Shown: positions 1 to 9,477 of the stretch, in pieces | How the letters are laid out: each line of letters begins with the position of its first letter | Position numbering within the stretch: position 1 is the first letter of the stretch | NCBI GenBank assembly: GCA_945787785.1 | Contig: CALZIO010000010.1 | Span: 1 to 64,000, forward strand | Reading direction: 5' to 3' | Origin: an uncultured Chromatiaceae bacterium | GTDB lineage: Bacteria; Pseudomonadota; Gammaproteobacteria; Tenderiales; Tenderiaceae | DNA: 64,000 nucleotides | Made by a program: the position numbers and the translations under genes | Notes under the pieces: model-generated | Seen by the model: the letters and a program-made list of their open reading frames with translations, nothing else | What the model was told of the DNA's origin: nothing | The model's database searches: none

Positions 1-667
1 TATAATGGCATGGAATAACCTTTTTTGGTGCTATGAGTTTCACTGCCTCAAGTGCATCGGGCACATCCATTGTCCAGGTATTATCACCCAGTCCACCAAT
101 AGGAAGCATCAGTACATCCGGCTCTAATCCTGCCCATTCCTTTAGTAAAATCGAATCCCCCAGATTCACAATAGTTTTGCCATCTAGTGTTATTTTGAAA
201 CCTACAGAACCAATACCAACTCGTTCACCTGGCCCTGGTTGCTTTTTTATTCTGAACCACAGGATTGGCACACTGATAGGGCCATGCACGGACTTGACTG
301 ATTCAATTTCTACATCACCTAAAATGACGGACTCTCCAATATCTAACGGATGTACATTTTCAAACGGTATCCAGGACGTCAATTCTTTACCGCGAGGGTC
401 TACCAGTAGTGTTTTGCCATCTTCTACTTTAGCTAAATCTTTTCCACATACAACTGACGCATTGCTAGCTTCCGCCACCCGATCAGATTGCCAGTGATGA
501 TCAGGATCACCATGGGTTATTAAAATGTGCGTAATACTTTTCCATTCTGTTTTTGGAATAAGGCTACTAAAATTAAAAATCGAGAAATATTGTCCTGGAT
601 CAATGGCTATTTTATTCTTACCATTTTCTATCAGGAATGTATTGTAAAGAAAGTGTCTGATCTTCAT
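1..667 (-). CDS. MBL-fold metal-dependent hydrolase, partial (runs off window start)
   Basis: Reverse-strand reading from ATG at 667: MKIRHFLYNTFLIENGKNKIAIDPGQYFSIFNFSSLIPKTEWKSITHILITHGDPDHHWQSD...NLGDSILLKEWAGLEPDVLMLPIGGLGDNTWTMDVPDALEAVKLIAPKKVIPCHY; HxDPDHH metal motif. Absent from the ORF track because no stop lies in the window. Confidence 0.85.
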   Translation of the reverse strand, partial: MKIRHFLYNTFLIENGKNKIAIDPGQYFSIFNFSSLIPKTEWKSITHILITHGDPDHHWQSDRVAEASNASVVCGKDLAKVEDGKTLLVDPRGKELTSWIPFENVHPLDIGESVILGDVEIESVKSVHGPISVPILWFRIKKQPGPGERVGIGSVGFKITLDGKTIVNLGDSILLKEWAGLEPDVLMLPIGGLGDNTWTMDVPDALEAVKLIAPKKVIPCHY

Positions 668-743
668 GTGTACCTCGGATGCCTAACGCCTGGGCTCAGA
701 GACTTGAAGCCAATTGTTGGCTCGGTTTTGTTACATTGTTCGT

Positions 744-1889
744 TCATCTATTTATACTAGTTTGCTGCTTATTGTTAATAAACGGTTTCCACCACGCCTC
801 TCGACCACTTGCCGTCCCAGAACTAACTAACTCTCCAATCTTGGGTGTAAGAAATTCGACGCCAGCTTGATTAGCTGCAACTACAAATCGCTCGATTGGC
901 TCATACCAAGGGAAAAGACCAAGATCAAAGGTGCCCCAACCACTTGCGGCTATCAGTCTACCCTTTACCGTTTGATGTGCTTTAACCGCCTGTTCGGGAG
1001 TGTAATGAACTTCCATTTGGCCTTTCAAATTACTGTAGGCCCCGATCTCAAAGAAAGTCACATCGAAAGGCCCCAGTCGTTCGCCGATATCGTAGAGCCC
1101 CACAAACCAACCAGAGTCACCACTGAGATATAGATTTTGCTTCTTTCCTCGAATTCCATAGGAGGCCCAAAGCGTCATGTTTTTATCAAAGACACCCCGC
1201 TCGGAAGTGTGTTTGGCCGGTGCTGCGGTAATGGTTAAGTCACCGACCGATTTTGACTGCCACCAGTCTAGTTCGGATATGTTTTTATGAGGCACACCCC
1301 ATTCTTCCAGCAACTCACCCACTGCTAGGGGCGTGACGAAGTGCTTTGTCCTGGAAATAAGTGCCTTAATTGAATCCTCATCCAGATGGTCAGGATGATT
1401 ATGGGTAATCAATACCACATCAAGCTTTGGAAGGACGTCTGTTGAAGCAAGCGTTCTAGAATATCGCTTAGGACTCGCCCACCCAAATGAGCCTGCTTTT
1501 TGTGAGAACATGGGATCAGTCAAGATCACTATGCCATCAATCTTAATAAGGAAAGTTGTGTGCCCCAGCCAGGCGAATTGAAAGTCTCGCTGTTCATTCC
1601 ATTGTGAAATATCAAATGGCTCTGCAGGTAGTGGGGCATCGGGTATAAACCCTTGAGGTTTGCTGAAAAAATAGTTCCAAAACATCTTCATGCTTGGCCA
1701 CCATTCAACATCTGGAACCTGTTCCGGGTTTTGGAATGCTTCACCATTCCATTGTGGGCTTTCTGCTATGCGTTGTTGTCGATTCGTATCCGATACTTTT
1801 GTAGTGCTACAGCCAAACATGGAAATCTGTACAACAAGAAATCCAATAAAGAGGATGTAGTGGATTGCTAGTCTTTTTTCTAATTGCAC
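744..1889 (-). CDS. MBL-fold metallo-hydrolase lipoprotein (UlaG / NAPE-PLD-like)
   Basis: 381 aa; lipobox-like FGCS; HTTFLIKIDGIVILTDPMFS, THNHPDHLD, LYLSGDSGWF motifs. Confidence 0.9.
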   Translation of the reverse strand: MQLEKRLAIHYILFIGFLVVQISMFGCSTTKVSDTNRQQRIAESPQWNGEAFQNPEQVPDVEWWPSMKMFWNYFFSKPQGFIPDAPLPAEPFDISQWNEQRDFQFAWLGHTTFLIKIDGIVILTDPMFSQKAGSFGWASPKRYSRTLASTDVLPKLDVVLITHNHPDHLDEDSIKALISRTKHFVTPLAVGELLEEWGVPHKNISELDWWQSKSVGDLTITAAPAKHTSERGVFDKNMTLWASYGIRGKKQNLYLSGDSGWFVGLYDIGERLGPFDVTFFEIGAYSNLKGQMEVHYTPEQAVKAHQTVKGRLIAASGWGTFDLGLFPWYEPIERFVVAANQAGVEFLTPKIGELVSSGTASGREAWWKPFINNKQQTSINR

Positions 1890-2064
1890 ATTCTCTCTCG
1901 GTAAGTAGACCTAACAGCAAATTAGGCTGCTTCTTTGCTATTGAGTAATAGGCAGGGAGTTCCAATTAGATAGTTGTGAAACCGATAACCGCTTCTTAGA
2001 CATAGCGGGCATTTTGTTAGCGCAAAACCAAACATGAAACCGTGGTACGTCCCCTATTTACGTC
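1092..2064. repeat. 973-bp direct repeat, copy 1 (copy 2 at 2074-3046)
   Basis: Compared by eye at offset 982; no mismatch seen inside these bounds, mismatches at 1091/2073 and 2065/3047. Confidence 0.85.
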
Positions 2065-2070
2065 CCCTAT

Positions 2071-2871
2071 TTAGTAGAGCCCCACAAACCAACCAGAGTC
2101 ACCACTGAGATATAGATTTTGCTTCTTTCCTCGAATTCCATAGGAGGCCCAAAGCGTCATGTTTTTATCAAAGACACCCCGCTCGGAAGTGTGTTTGGCC
2201 GGTGCTGCGGTAATGGTTAAGTCACCGACCGATTTTGACTGCCACCAGTCTAGTTCGGATATGTTTTTATGAGGCACACCCCATTCTTCCAGCAACTCAC
2301 CCACTGCTAGGGGCGTGACGAAGTGCTTTGTCCTGGAAATAAGTGCCTTAATTGAATCCTCATCCAGATGGTCAGGATGATTATGGGTAATCAATACCAC
2401 ATCAAGCTTTGGAAGGACGTCTGTTGAAGCAAGCGTTCTAGAATATCGCTTAGGACTCGCCCACCCAAATGAGCCTGCTTTTTGTGAGAACATGGGATCA
2501 GTCAAGATCACTATGCCATCAATCTTAATAAGGAAAGTTGTGTGCCCCAGCCAGGCGAATTGAAAGTCTCGCTGTTCATTCCATTGTGAAATATCAAATG
2601 GCTCTGCAGGTAGTGGGGCATCGGGTATAAACCCTTGAGGTTTGCTGAAAAAATAGTTCCAAAACATCTTCATGCTTGGCCACCATTCAACATCTGGAAC
2701 CTGTTCCGGGTTTTGGAATGCTTCACCATTCCATTGTGGGCTTTCTGCTATGCGTTGTTGTCGATTCGTATCCGATACTTTTGTAGTGCTACAGCCAAAC
2801 ATGGAAATCTGTACAACAAGAAATCCAATAAAGAGGATGTAGTGGATTGCTAGTCTTTTTTCTAATTGCAC
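2071..2871 (-). pseudogene. 3'-truncated duplicate of the MBL-fold hydrolase at 744-1889
   Basis: 266 aa identical to residues 1-266 of the neighbouring 381-aa protein; ends at a TAA created at the duplication junction. Confidence 0.8.
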
Positions 2872-3046
2872 ATTCTCTCTCGGTAAGTAGACCTAACAGC
2901 AAATTAGGCTGCTTCTTTGCTATTGAGTAATAGGCAGGGAGTTCCAATTAGATAGTTGTGAAACCGATAACCGCTTCTTAGACATAGCGGGCATTTTGTT
3001 AGCGCAAAACCAAACATGAAACCGTGGTACGTCCCCTATTTACGTC
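2074..3046. repeat. 973-bp direct repeat, copy 2
   Basis: See copy 1; copies are separated by the 9 bp 'ccctattta'. Confidence 0.85.
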
Positions 3047-3597
3047 TGTTTTATCGTTGTCGTGTCAGTCCATGCACCAATGACCGGTTTTCGCCGAAAG
3101 TTCCAGTTCGTTTTCAGAGCGTCAAAGGCTTCTTCGCGACACTGCTGCCGTTATCACACTAAACCTTGACCTAACAACAAGTAGCAAACGAAACCCGCAA
3201 ATATTAAATAGCGAACGGCTGGTTGTGGCTAGCTGAAATTATCCATTCTATATTTTCGAACACCGAAAACTCTATCATTGAATGTTATGAGTGCTCTCGA
3301 ATGAAATGGCTGCTATCAAGATCACATCATCTTCTGTTTGAAATTTGCAATTGACCGCAACGGGCACGTTGCTGAAGATTACATACTTTTTCTGTAGGTC
3401 AGCTTTGTGTATTGAAGAGTCATTCACGCCATGAACCTCGATGGTCCGGAACTGGCACTTTTCGGCGATTATACAAATCCTTACTAAGGCCTGCTTAAGG
3501 ATGTGAGTCGAGCACGCAATTTATAAACCACGCGTTCATCATGCGGCTGGCTGCCTCACACGAAAAAAATCACCAAAGTTACGCGCTAACCACGTGT

Positions 3598-3672
3598 CTT
3601 ATTGGATTCCGGCGCTTGTGCCCTGTGGGTATGCGCCGGAATGACGATATGCGAATTGATCGGAGCTTTTTT
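3598..3672 (-). mobile_element. Truncated MITE-like element copy E
   Basis: Reverse complement has gctccgatcaattcgcatatcGTCATTCCGGCGCATACCCACAGGGCACAAGcGCCGGAATCcaat, matching one end and the core of copies C/D; other end not found. Confidence 0.6.
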
Positions 3673-3703
3673 GAGGATCTAAGATCCAGATATTTGCGGT
3701 TGC

Positions 3704-6700
3704 TTAACTTCCACCTTTTTCGTCAGCTGGAACACGAAAGAAAATCGCATACAGAACCGGCACCACAATCAACGTCAAAATTGTTGCAAACCCAAGACCA
3801 AACATAATCGTCACTGACATGGAGACAAAGAAGGCATCTTTCAACAGCGGAATCATGCCCAGGATGGTAGTCAAGGCGGCCATGGATACCGGGATAAGAC
3901 GACTCACGCCTGAATCGACAATGGCTTGAAAGCCTGGTTTGCCCGCGGCGAATTCAGTATCAATCTGATCAATCAACACGATCGCGTTTTTAATCAACAT
4001 GCCGGCCAAACTCATCAAGCCAAGCAGTGCCATGAAACCAAAGGGTTGATTAAACATCAACAAACCGGCGGTGACACCGATGATAGCTAAGGGAACGGTC
4101 AACCAAATGATCAAGGTCTTTTTGATGGAGTTAAATAGGAATAACACGATCAACACCATCAGGCCGAAAAAGATCGGAATGGTTTGACCAAGCGCATCTG
4201 AAGCATCAGCCGAGTCTTCGGCTTCGCCACCCCAGGCAATGTAATAGCCTTCTTTATCTTTGAGCGGAATCAAATCTTTAAAGCGGACCGGGATGGTGTT
4301 GGCAGTGAGGCTTTCCAGGGGATCGCTTGCTTCAGGAAACTGCCTGCCAAAGTAGGCCGCCAGGTCGACGCCCAATGCCTTTTCGATTTCAGGTTTAACC
4401 TTGGCAAACAGTTCGCTGGGTAAACCATAACGCGAGTCGGCGTGGATTTTCAGCATTTTTGTGCGATCACGGCGCCAGACATAAGGATCTTCGAAACTGG
4501 TGCCGAACCCAAGTGTTACCTGATCCAGCGGGATCATCTGTTGCGCTGCCGGACTCCAGACGGAAATGGCGCCGAGGTTATCGAGTTCGGTGCGTTCCTG
4601 CTCGGGTGAGCGGGCAATGATGGGTAACAACTCATCCCGTTCACGGTAAACCCCCACCTGGGTGCCTTCGACCGCGGCTTGAACTGCCATAGCAACATCA
4701 GGGCGATCAATACCAGCGCGACGTGCCTGCACTTCTGCCAGCAAGGGTTGCATCACCTTAACCTTGTTGGCCCATTCATCGCGCACACTCTTGGCCTGGG
4801 GATCTGCCATCAGTACCTGCTTGGCTTTTTCGCCCAGTCGGCGGACCTCAACCGGGTCTGGCCCTAGGATACGTAACTGGATTTTGCCACCGGTGGATGG
4901 CCCATTAATAAACATACGCACATTAGGAGTGGCCATGGGGAAGGCTTCTTCCAATTCCGTCTGTAGTTCGGCGCCCAGACTGGGAATTACTCGATAGTCA
5001 TCGACATCAACAATAATGCGGCCAAAGCTTTGGTTGGGATATTCCGGAGTGTAGGTCAATAGAAAGCGTGGCTGACCACCGCCGATTTCAGTGGTGACAT
5101 GCAGAACCTCTTCATTTTCAAGCAAGAGTTTTTCGGCACGTTCCATCTGGTGTAGCGTTTCGTCAATGTGAAAGCCGTTGGGCATCCAGAAATCGATATA
5201 GAACTGTGGTCGCGTGGAATCCGGAAAAAAGCTCTGCTTGATTGATTGAAATCCAACCAAGGCCGCGATGAATAATGACACCACAACTGCGATTGTAACC
5301 CAGCGATTACGAATGCTTGTTTCAAGAAAGCTACGATAGCCACGAAAGAAGGCGCCGCCATACGGGTCTTTGTCTTCTCCCGCCTTCTGTTTGGAAGGTT
5401 TCATGAAGGCTTTCACCAGTAGCGGTGTTGAGGTGACCGCGGTCACCCAGGACAAGGTCAGTGATATTAGAATAACGGTGAATAATGAACGGGTGTATTC
5501 ACCGGTGGAATGTTCTGACGTACCGATGGAAGCGAAGGCCGTGATGGCCACAACGGTAGCAGCCAGTAATGGCATGGCGGTTTGACCAACCACCTTTTTT
5601 GCAGCACTGGTGGCATCTTCACCTTGTTGCATGCGCATACGCATGCCATCAACCACCACAATGGCATTGTCGACCAGCATGCCCAGGGCAATTACCAGGG
5701 CACCAAGGGAGATACGCTCCAGGGTGATATTCAACATACCCATAAAAATGAAGGTGCCGGCGATGGTTAAAAACAGCACTGCGCCAATAATAAAACCACT
5801 GCGCAGTCCCATAAAAGCAAGCAGCACAACGACAACAATCGCGACTGCTTGCAGCAGGTTGACGATAAAGCCGTCGATGGCCGCCGTGACCGCCTCAGAT
5901 TGCAATGAGATAATTTCAAACTCCATGCCCAGCGGTAGCTGTGATTTTAATTCCTGAGTGCGTTTTTCCAGGGCTTTGCCCATGGTGACAACATTGCCAC
6001 CTGAGATAGTGGAAATGCCCATGCCGATAGCAGGTACGCCGTCATAGCGCAGCAGGAAATTGGGTGGCTCTTTAAACTCGCGCTTGATTTCTGCCACGTC
6101 TCGCAAAAACACCAGTCGGTCCTTGCTGGAATCGGGCGTGCGCGCCTTGATTAATAGATCACCAAACTCCTGTTCCGTGGTGAACTCGCCGGTTGGATTG
6201 ATGGGGATGTATTCTTTGCCAAGGGTCAGGTAACCGGCCGGGGCAGGTAAGTTCTTTGCTGCCAGTGCGTTGTAAATATCCTGCGGTGATATGCCAAACT
6301 CCGCCATTTTGTCACGACGCATCTCTACATACACCGCTTCAGGTCGATCGCCGTAGAGAATGATGCGTTTTACATCCTGCACCTGCAGCAGTTCGCGCTG
6401 CAGAAACTTGCCAAATTCATACACCTCGTCATAACTGTAACCCTCGCCGGTTATTGCGAGATAAACACCATAGGCATCGCCAAAATCATCATTGACCAAA
6501 GAGGGGCCGGCGCCTGGTGGCAGGTTGAGCTGGGTATCGCTAACCTTGCGTCGCAGTTCGTCCCACACCTGAGGCAGCGAGTTGGCATCGTATTTCTTCT
6601 TTATATAGGCTTTGACGATGGACAGCCCACGTTCGGAACGGGATTCAACAAAGTCGAGCTGACCCAGTTGCTGCACTGCTTGTTCAATGAGGTTAGTGAC

Positions 6701-6886
6701 TTCTTCTTCGACTTCAGCCGCTGAGGCGCCTGGATAAGGTGTGTAGATCAAGGCCTCCTTGATGGTGAATTCAGGATCTTCCAAGCGACTTAGCGTGGTA
6801 AAGGCGTAGATGCCCAGCACCACCATTACGACAGTGAGTACCCAGGTAATTACGTTTTTACGGATGCTCCATTCAGCGATGTTCAT
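3704..6886 (-). CDS. Efflux RND transporter permease subunit (AcrB-type)
   Basis: 1060 aa; N-terminal MNIAEWSIRKNVITWVLTVVMVVLGIYAF, TM4 ALGMLVDNAIVVVDGM, TM10 AGMLIKNAIVLIDQ. Confidence 0.95.
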   Translation of the reverse strand: MNIAEWSIRKNVITWVLTVVMVVLGIYAFTTLSRLEDPEFTIKEALIYTPYPGASAAEVEEEVTNLIEQAVQQLGQLDFVESRSERGLSIVKAYIKKKYDANSLPQVWDELRRKVSDTQLNLPPGAGPSLVNDDFGDAYGVYLAITGEGYSYDEVYEFGKFLQRELLQVQDVKRIILYGDRPEAVYVEMRRDKMAEFGISPQDIYNALAAKNLPAPAGYLTLGKEYIPINPTGEFTTEQEFGDLLIKARTPDSSKDRLVFLRDVAEIKREFKEPPNFLLRYDGVPAIGMGISTISGGNVVTMGKALEKRTQELKSQLPLGMEFEIISLQSEAVTAAIDGFIVNLLQAVAIVVVVLLAFMGLRSGFIIGAVLFLTIAGTFIFMGMLNITLERISLGALVIALGMLVDNAIVVVDGMRMRMQQGEDATSAAKKVVGQTAMPLLAATVVAITAFASIGTSEHSTGEYTRSLFTVILISLTLSWVTAVTSTPLLVKAFMKPSKQKAGEDKDPYGGAFFRGYRSFLETSIRNRWVTIAVVVSLFIAALVGFQSIKQSFFPDSTRPQFYIDFWMPNGFHIDETLHQMERAEKLLLENEEVLHVTTEIGGGQPRFLLTYTPEYPNQSFGRIIVDVDDYRVIPSLGAELQTELEEAFPMATPNVRMFINGPSTGGKIQLRILGPDPVEVRRLGEKAKQVLMADPQAKSVRDEWANKVKVMQPLLAEVQARRAGIDRPDVAMAVQAAVEGTQVGVYRERDELLPIIARSPEQERTELDNLGAISVWSPAAQQMIPLDQVTLGFGTSFEDPYVWRRDRTKMLKIHADSRYGLPSELFAKVKPEIEKALGVDLAAYFGRQFPEASDPLESLTANTIPVRFKDLIPLKDKEGYYIAWGGEAEDSADASDALGQTIPIFFGLMVLIVLFLFNSIKKTLIIWLTVPLAIIGVTAGLLMFNQPFGFMALLGLMSLAGMLIKNAIVLIDQIDTEFAAGKPGFQAIVDSGVSRLIPVSMAALTTILGMIPLLKDAFFVSMSVTIMFGLGFATILTLIVVPVLYAIFFRVPADEKGGS

Positions 6887-7971
6887 TAGAACTGAATCTC
6901 CGTGACAGGACGTACTGTCATGCCATCACGGATTTGGCTGACACCGGCAATGGCGATGGTCTCGCCCGGTGTCAATCCAGAAAGTATTTGTATGCTGTCC
7001 GTCCCCGTGAGAGATCCGGTAACCACAGTGCGCGCCTGCGCGGTGTTTGTTTCATTATCAATAATCCAGACCTGAGACTCGCCCGCTGAGTTGGCGAATA
7101 CTGACAGTGCCGGGATGGTAAACACCTGGGGCGTGTCTTCCTCTTGAAGAGGCGGGCGAATCAGACTCACAGTCGCCGTCATGCCAGGTAGGATATTTAT
7201 TCCCTTGGGTCTTTCCTGCAATACCATCACATATTCAAACGTCTGGGTCTTGGGATCGGCGATGGTTGAAAATTCCTTGAGCTTAAGTGGAATCTCTTTG
7301 TTCGGGGCGGCATCAAAGCGCACAGATATTTTCAGGTTGGCAGGGATCTGTTGGCGACGTTGAGCAATCAGGCGCTCGGGGGCATCGACAATAATTTCCA
7401 ACGTGGTGACATCCTGCAGACGAAGGATGGGTTGCCCTGGTTTGATTTCCTCGAAGTTTTCCACAAAGCGCTGCGCCACTTGACCCGAAAAGGGAGCCTT
7501 GAGCGTGGCATCATCCAGGGCTTTACTGGCTTTTTCCAGATCTGAGGTTGCTCGTTCAAAATTGGCCTTGACGCGATCATAATCTGACTTGGAGATGAAG
7601 CCATCCTTGATCAGTTCCTTGGCGCGTTCAAAGTTCGATTTGGACTCATCAAAGCTCGCCTGGGCCGCATGCACGGTGCTGCGAAAGTCACGCAGATCGA
7701 GCTGTGCCAGCAAATCACCTTTCTTGACGGTGTCACCTTTTTTGGCGTTCAGTTTGTTTAATTTGCCGCCCACCTGGAAGGCCATTTCCAGTCGTTCGGA
7801 GGCTTGTACACGACCGGGAAATTTTCGCTTGAACGAGCCACCAAAAGATTCAAGGGTCATCACCTTGACCGGGCGTACCACATCCACCGGTGCAGGCTCA
7901 GGTGCTTTTGAGCAGCCTGTCATAATAAAAAGGGTAGTGAGGGTAGGGATTAGCCAAGTTTTGTTGGTCAT
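6886..7971 (-). CDS. Efflux RND transporter periplasmic adaptor subunit (lipoprotein)
   Basis: Start placed at MTNKTWLIPTLTTLFIMTGCSKAPEP (SD ggaga upstream); track ORF starts at 8016. VGGKLNKLNAKKGDTVKKGDLLAQLD, LKAPFSGQVAQRFVE. Stop overlaps the permease start. Confidence 0.92.
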   Translation of the reverse strand: MTNKTWLIPTLTTLFIMTGCSKAPEPAPVDVVRPVKVMTLESFGGSFKRKFPGRVQASERLEMAFQVGGKLNKLNAKKGDTVKKGDLLAQLDLRDFRSTVHAAQASFDESKSNFERAKELIKDGFISKSDYDRVKANFERATSDLEKASKALDDATLKAPFSGQVAQRFVENFEEIKPGQPILRLQDVTTLEIIVDAPERLIAQRRQQIPANLKISVRFDAAPNKEIPLKLKEFSTIADPKTQTFEYVMVLQERPKGINILPGMTATVSLIRPPLQEEDTPQVFTIPALSVFANSAGESQVWIIDNETNTAQARTVVTGSLTGTDSIQILSGLTPGETIAIAGVSQIRDGMTVRPVTEIQF

Positions 7972-8119
7972 TAGTTGTTCTCCAAGGGTTGGCTTGATCT
8001 CTGATTGTGAACGCATTGCAATTAACTCGCTTACGATAACATAGTAGAATTGCTATAGTATTTGTGTTTATAAAGACGAATTCTATCCGTTATGCGACAG
8101 AGTAAATTTAATCGGCGCT

Positions 8120-8803
8120 ATGATTAGTCACTGGATAGGCGAATTGATTCGCCTTGTTTACAGGTTGGTTCTGCTATCGGTCATAGTATTTTCTGTTGCT
8201 TGTTGCGTCTCTCAGACAGCATCGGAAAACAGCGGCCAACATCCTTCTAAAACCTATGTCTATGAATGTGAATCTGGCGACAGTATCGTCGTTAACATTA
8301 AGGATCAATCGGCGTGGCTTTTTCTGCCTCACAACACTGTTCAACTACATCCCGTTGCAGGGGAAGATGAAACGTTCAGCAACGGCAGCATCACCTATTG
8401 GCGTCAGGGCGAGCAGGCAACAATTGAAACACCTGATAAAAAATATCAGCAATGTCGCAATAATCGCCAGCTGGCGATTTGGGAAAATGCCAAACTAAGA
8501 GGGGTGGATTTCCGTGCCACGGGCAACGAGCCGGGTTGGTATCTGGAAATCAGTCAAATGGAGAAGATATTGCTTGTCACAGATTATGGTCAACGTCGGC
8601 TGGAATTTACTTCGATAGAACGAAGTACGGACCCGGTTGCGCGCACTACTATCTATCACGCTAATAATGATAAGCATAAACTTGTGCTGGCGCTTGAAGG
8701 GCGCAAATGTACTGATAGTATGAGTGAGCAACAATTTCAGACAACGGTAATGTTTGTCCTGGATGAAATAGAATATCGCGGTTGTGGTGCGGCCTTGCAC
8801 TGA
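8120..8803 (+). CDS. Lipoprotein with MliC-like (lysozyme inhibitor) and COG3650-like domains
   Basis: YVYECESGDSIVVNIKDQSAWLFLPHNTVQLHPVAG...YWRQGEQATIETPDKKYQQC is MliC-like; FRATGNEPGWYLEIS...CTDSMSEQQFQTTVMFVLDEIEYRGCG is COG3650-like. Confidence 0.8.
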   Translation: MISHWIGELIRLVYRLVLLSVIVFSVACCVSQTASENSGQHPSKTYVYECESGDSIVVNIKDQSAWLFLPHNTVQLHPVAGEDETFSNGSITYWRQGEQATIETPDKKYQQCRNNRQLAIWENAKLRGVDFRATGNEPGWYLEISQMEKILLVTDYGQRRLEFTSIERSTDPVARTTIYHANNDKHKLVLALEGRKCTDSMSEQQFQTTVMFVLDEIEYRGCGAALH

Positions 8804-9162
8804 TGAAGATTGCTTCCGTTATGGGGTTGTTGCTGTGTATAACTTTTATTACAGCATGTGCATCAACATATCAGGGCAATTACACCTGGGGGCACGAAGT
8901 CAATTCATTTTGTCCTTGTAACACTAATACCTGTTATTGGGTAAAAGCGTCACCGGAAATACAGCAACAGTTAAAGCAATTTGTTACCCAGCATACGAGT
9001 GAATCCTATCAGCCAGTTTATATAGAGTTTAGCGGTCATTTATTGGATGAGCTCCCTGAGGGATTTGCACAAGACTATGATGGCTTAATACAAATAGACG
9101 AACTGATACAGTTAGCTCCGACACGCCAGGATGAGTGTAAAGTGTCAATCGAGAACAGTTAG
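8803..9162 (+). CDS. Small lipoprotein, possibly related to the NlpE C-terminal domain
   Basis: MKIASVMGLLLCITFITACASTYQG lipobox; CPCNTNTCYWVKASPEIQQQLKQFV...YQPVYIEFSG. Start overlaps the previous stop (tgATGA). Track ORF begins 8782. Confidence 0.7.
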   Translation: MKIASVMGLLLCITFITACASTYQGNYTWGHEVNSFCPCNTNTCYWVKASPEIQQQLKQFVTQHTSESYQPVYIEFSGHLLDELPEGFAQDYDGLIQIDELIQLAPTRQDECKVSIENS

Positions 9163-9183
9163 CGTAGCGTTGAGGAGTCTAAA

Positions 9184-9453
9184 ATGAAATTATCAGGTTT
9201 TGCTTTTCCCTTTCTTTTGTTAGTGTTAATGGTCGGTAGTGGCTGTTCTTCGACTATGGATAAAACGGATGCCCCTTCCATATCCAAAGAGTTAACACTC
9301 TGCACTGAGCCCAGGCCGGAAATCTGCACCATGCAATATGACCCGGTATGTGCTACCCATGAAGATGGTAGCAGCAAAACCTACGCCACGGATTGTACGG
9401 CATGCTCTCATACAGAGGTAATCGGGTATAATCCTGGAGAGTGTGAGAAATAA
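9184..9453 (+). CDS. Kazal-type serine protease inhibitor domain lipoprotein
   Basis: LVLMVGSGCSS lipobox; six-cysteine Kazal-like pattern C-EPRPEI-C-TMQYDPV-C-ATHEDGSSKTYATD-C-TA-C-SHTEVIGYNPGE-C. Confidence 0.82.
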   Translation: MKLSGFAFPFLLLVLMVGSGCSSTMDKTDAPSISKELTLCTEPRPEICTMQYDPVCATHEDGSSKTYATDCTACSHTEVIGYNPGECEK

Positions 9454-9477
9454 CAAAAATGGCCAGGGAGCTAATCT

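Noticed and set aside
33-497. + strand 154-aa ORF
   Set aside because: Antisense shadow of the partial MBL hydrolase on the minus strand (1-667), which has clear motifs.
3200-3540. Stop-free ~80-codon minus-strand stretch (...VRICIIAEKCQFRTIEVHGVNDSSIHKADLQKKYVIFSNVPVAVNCKFQTEDDVILIAAISFE...)
   Set aside because: Looks protein-like but lacks an ATG start and any family I recognise; could be a gene remnant. Not called without BLASTX.
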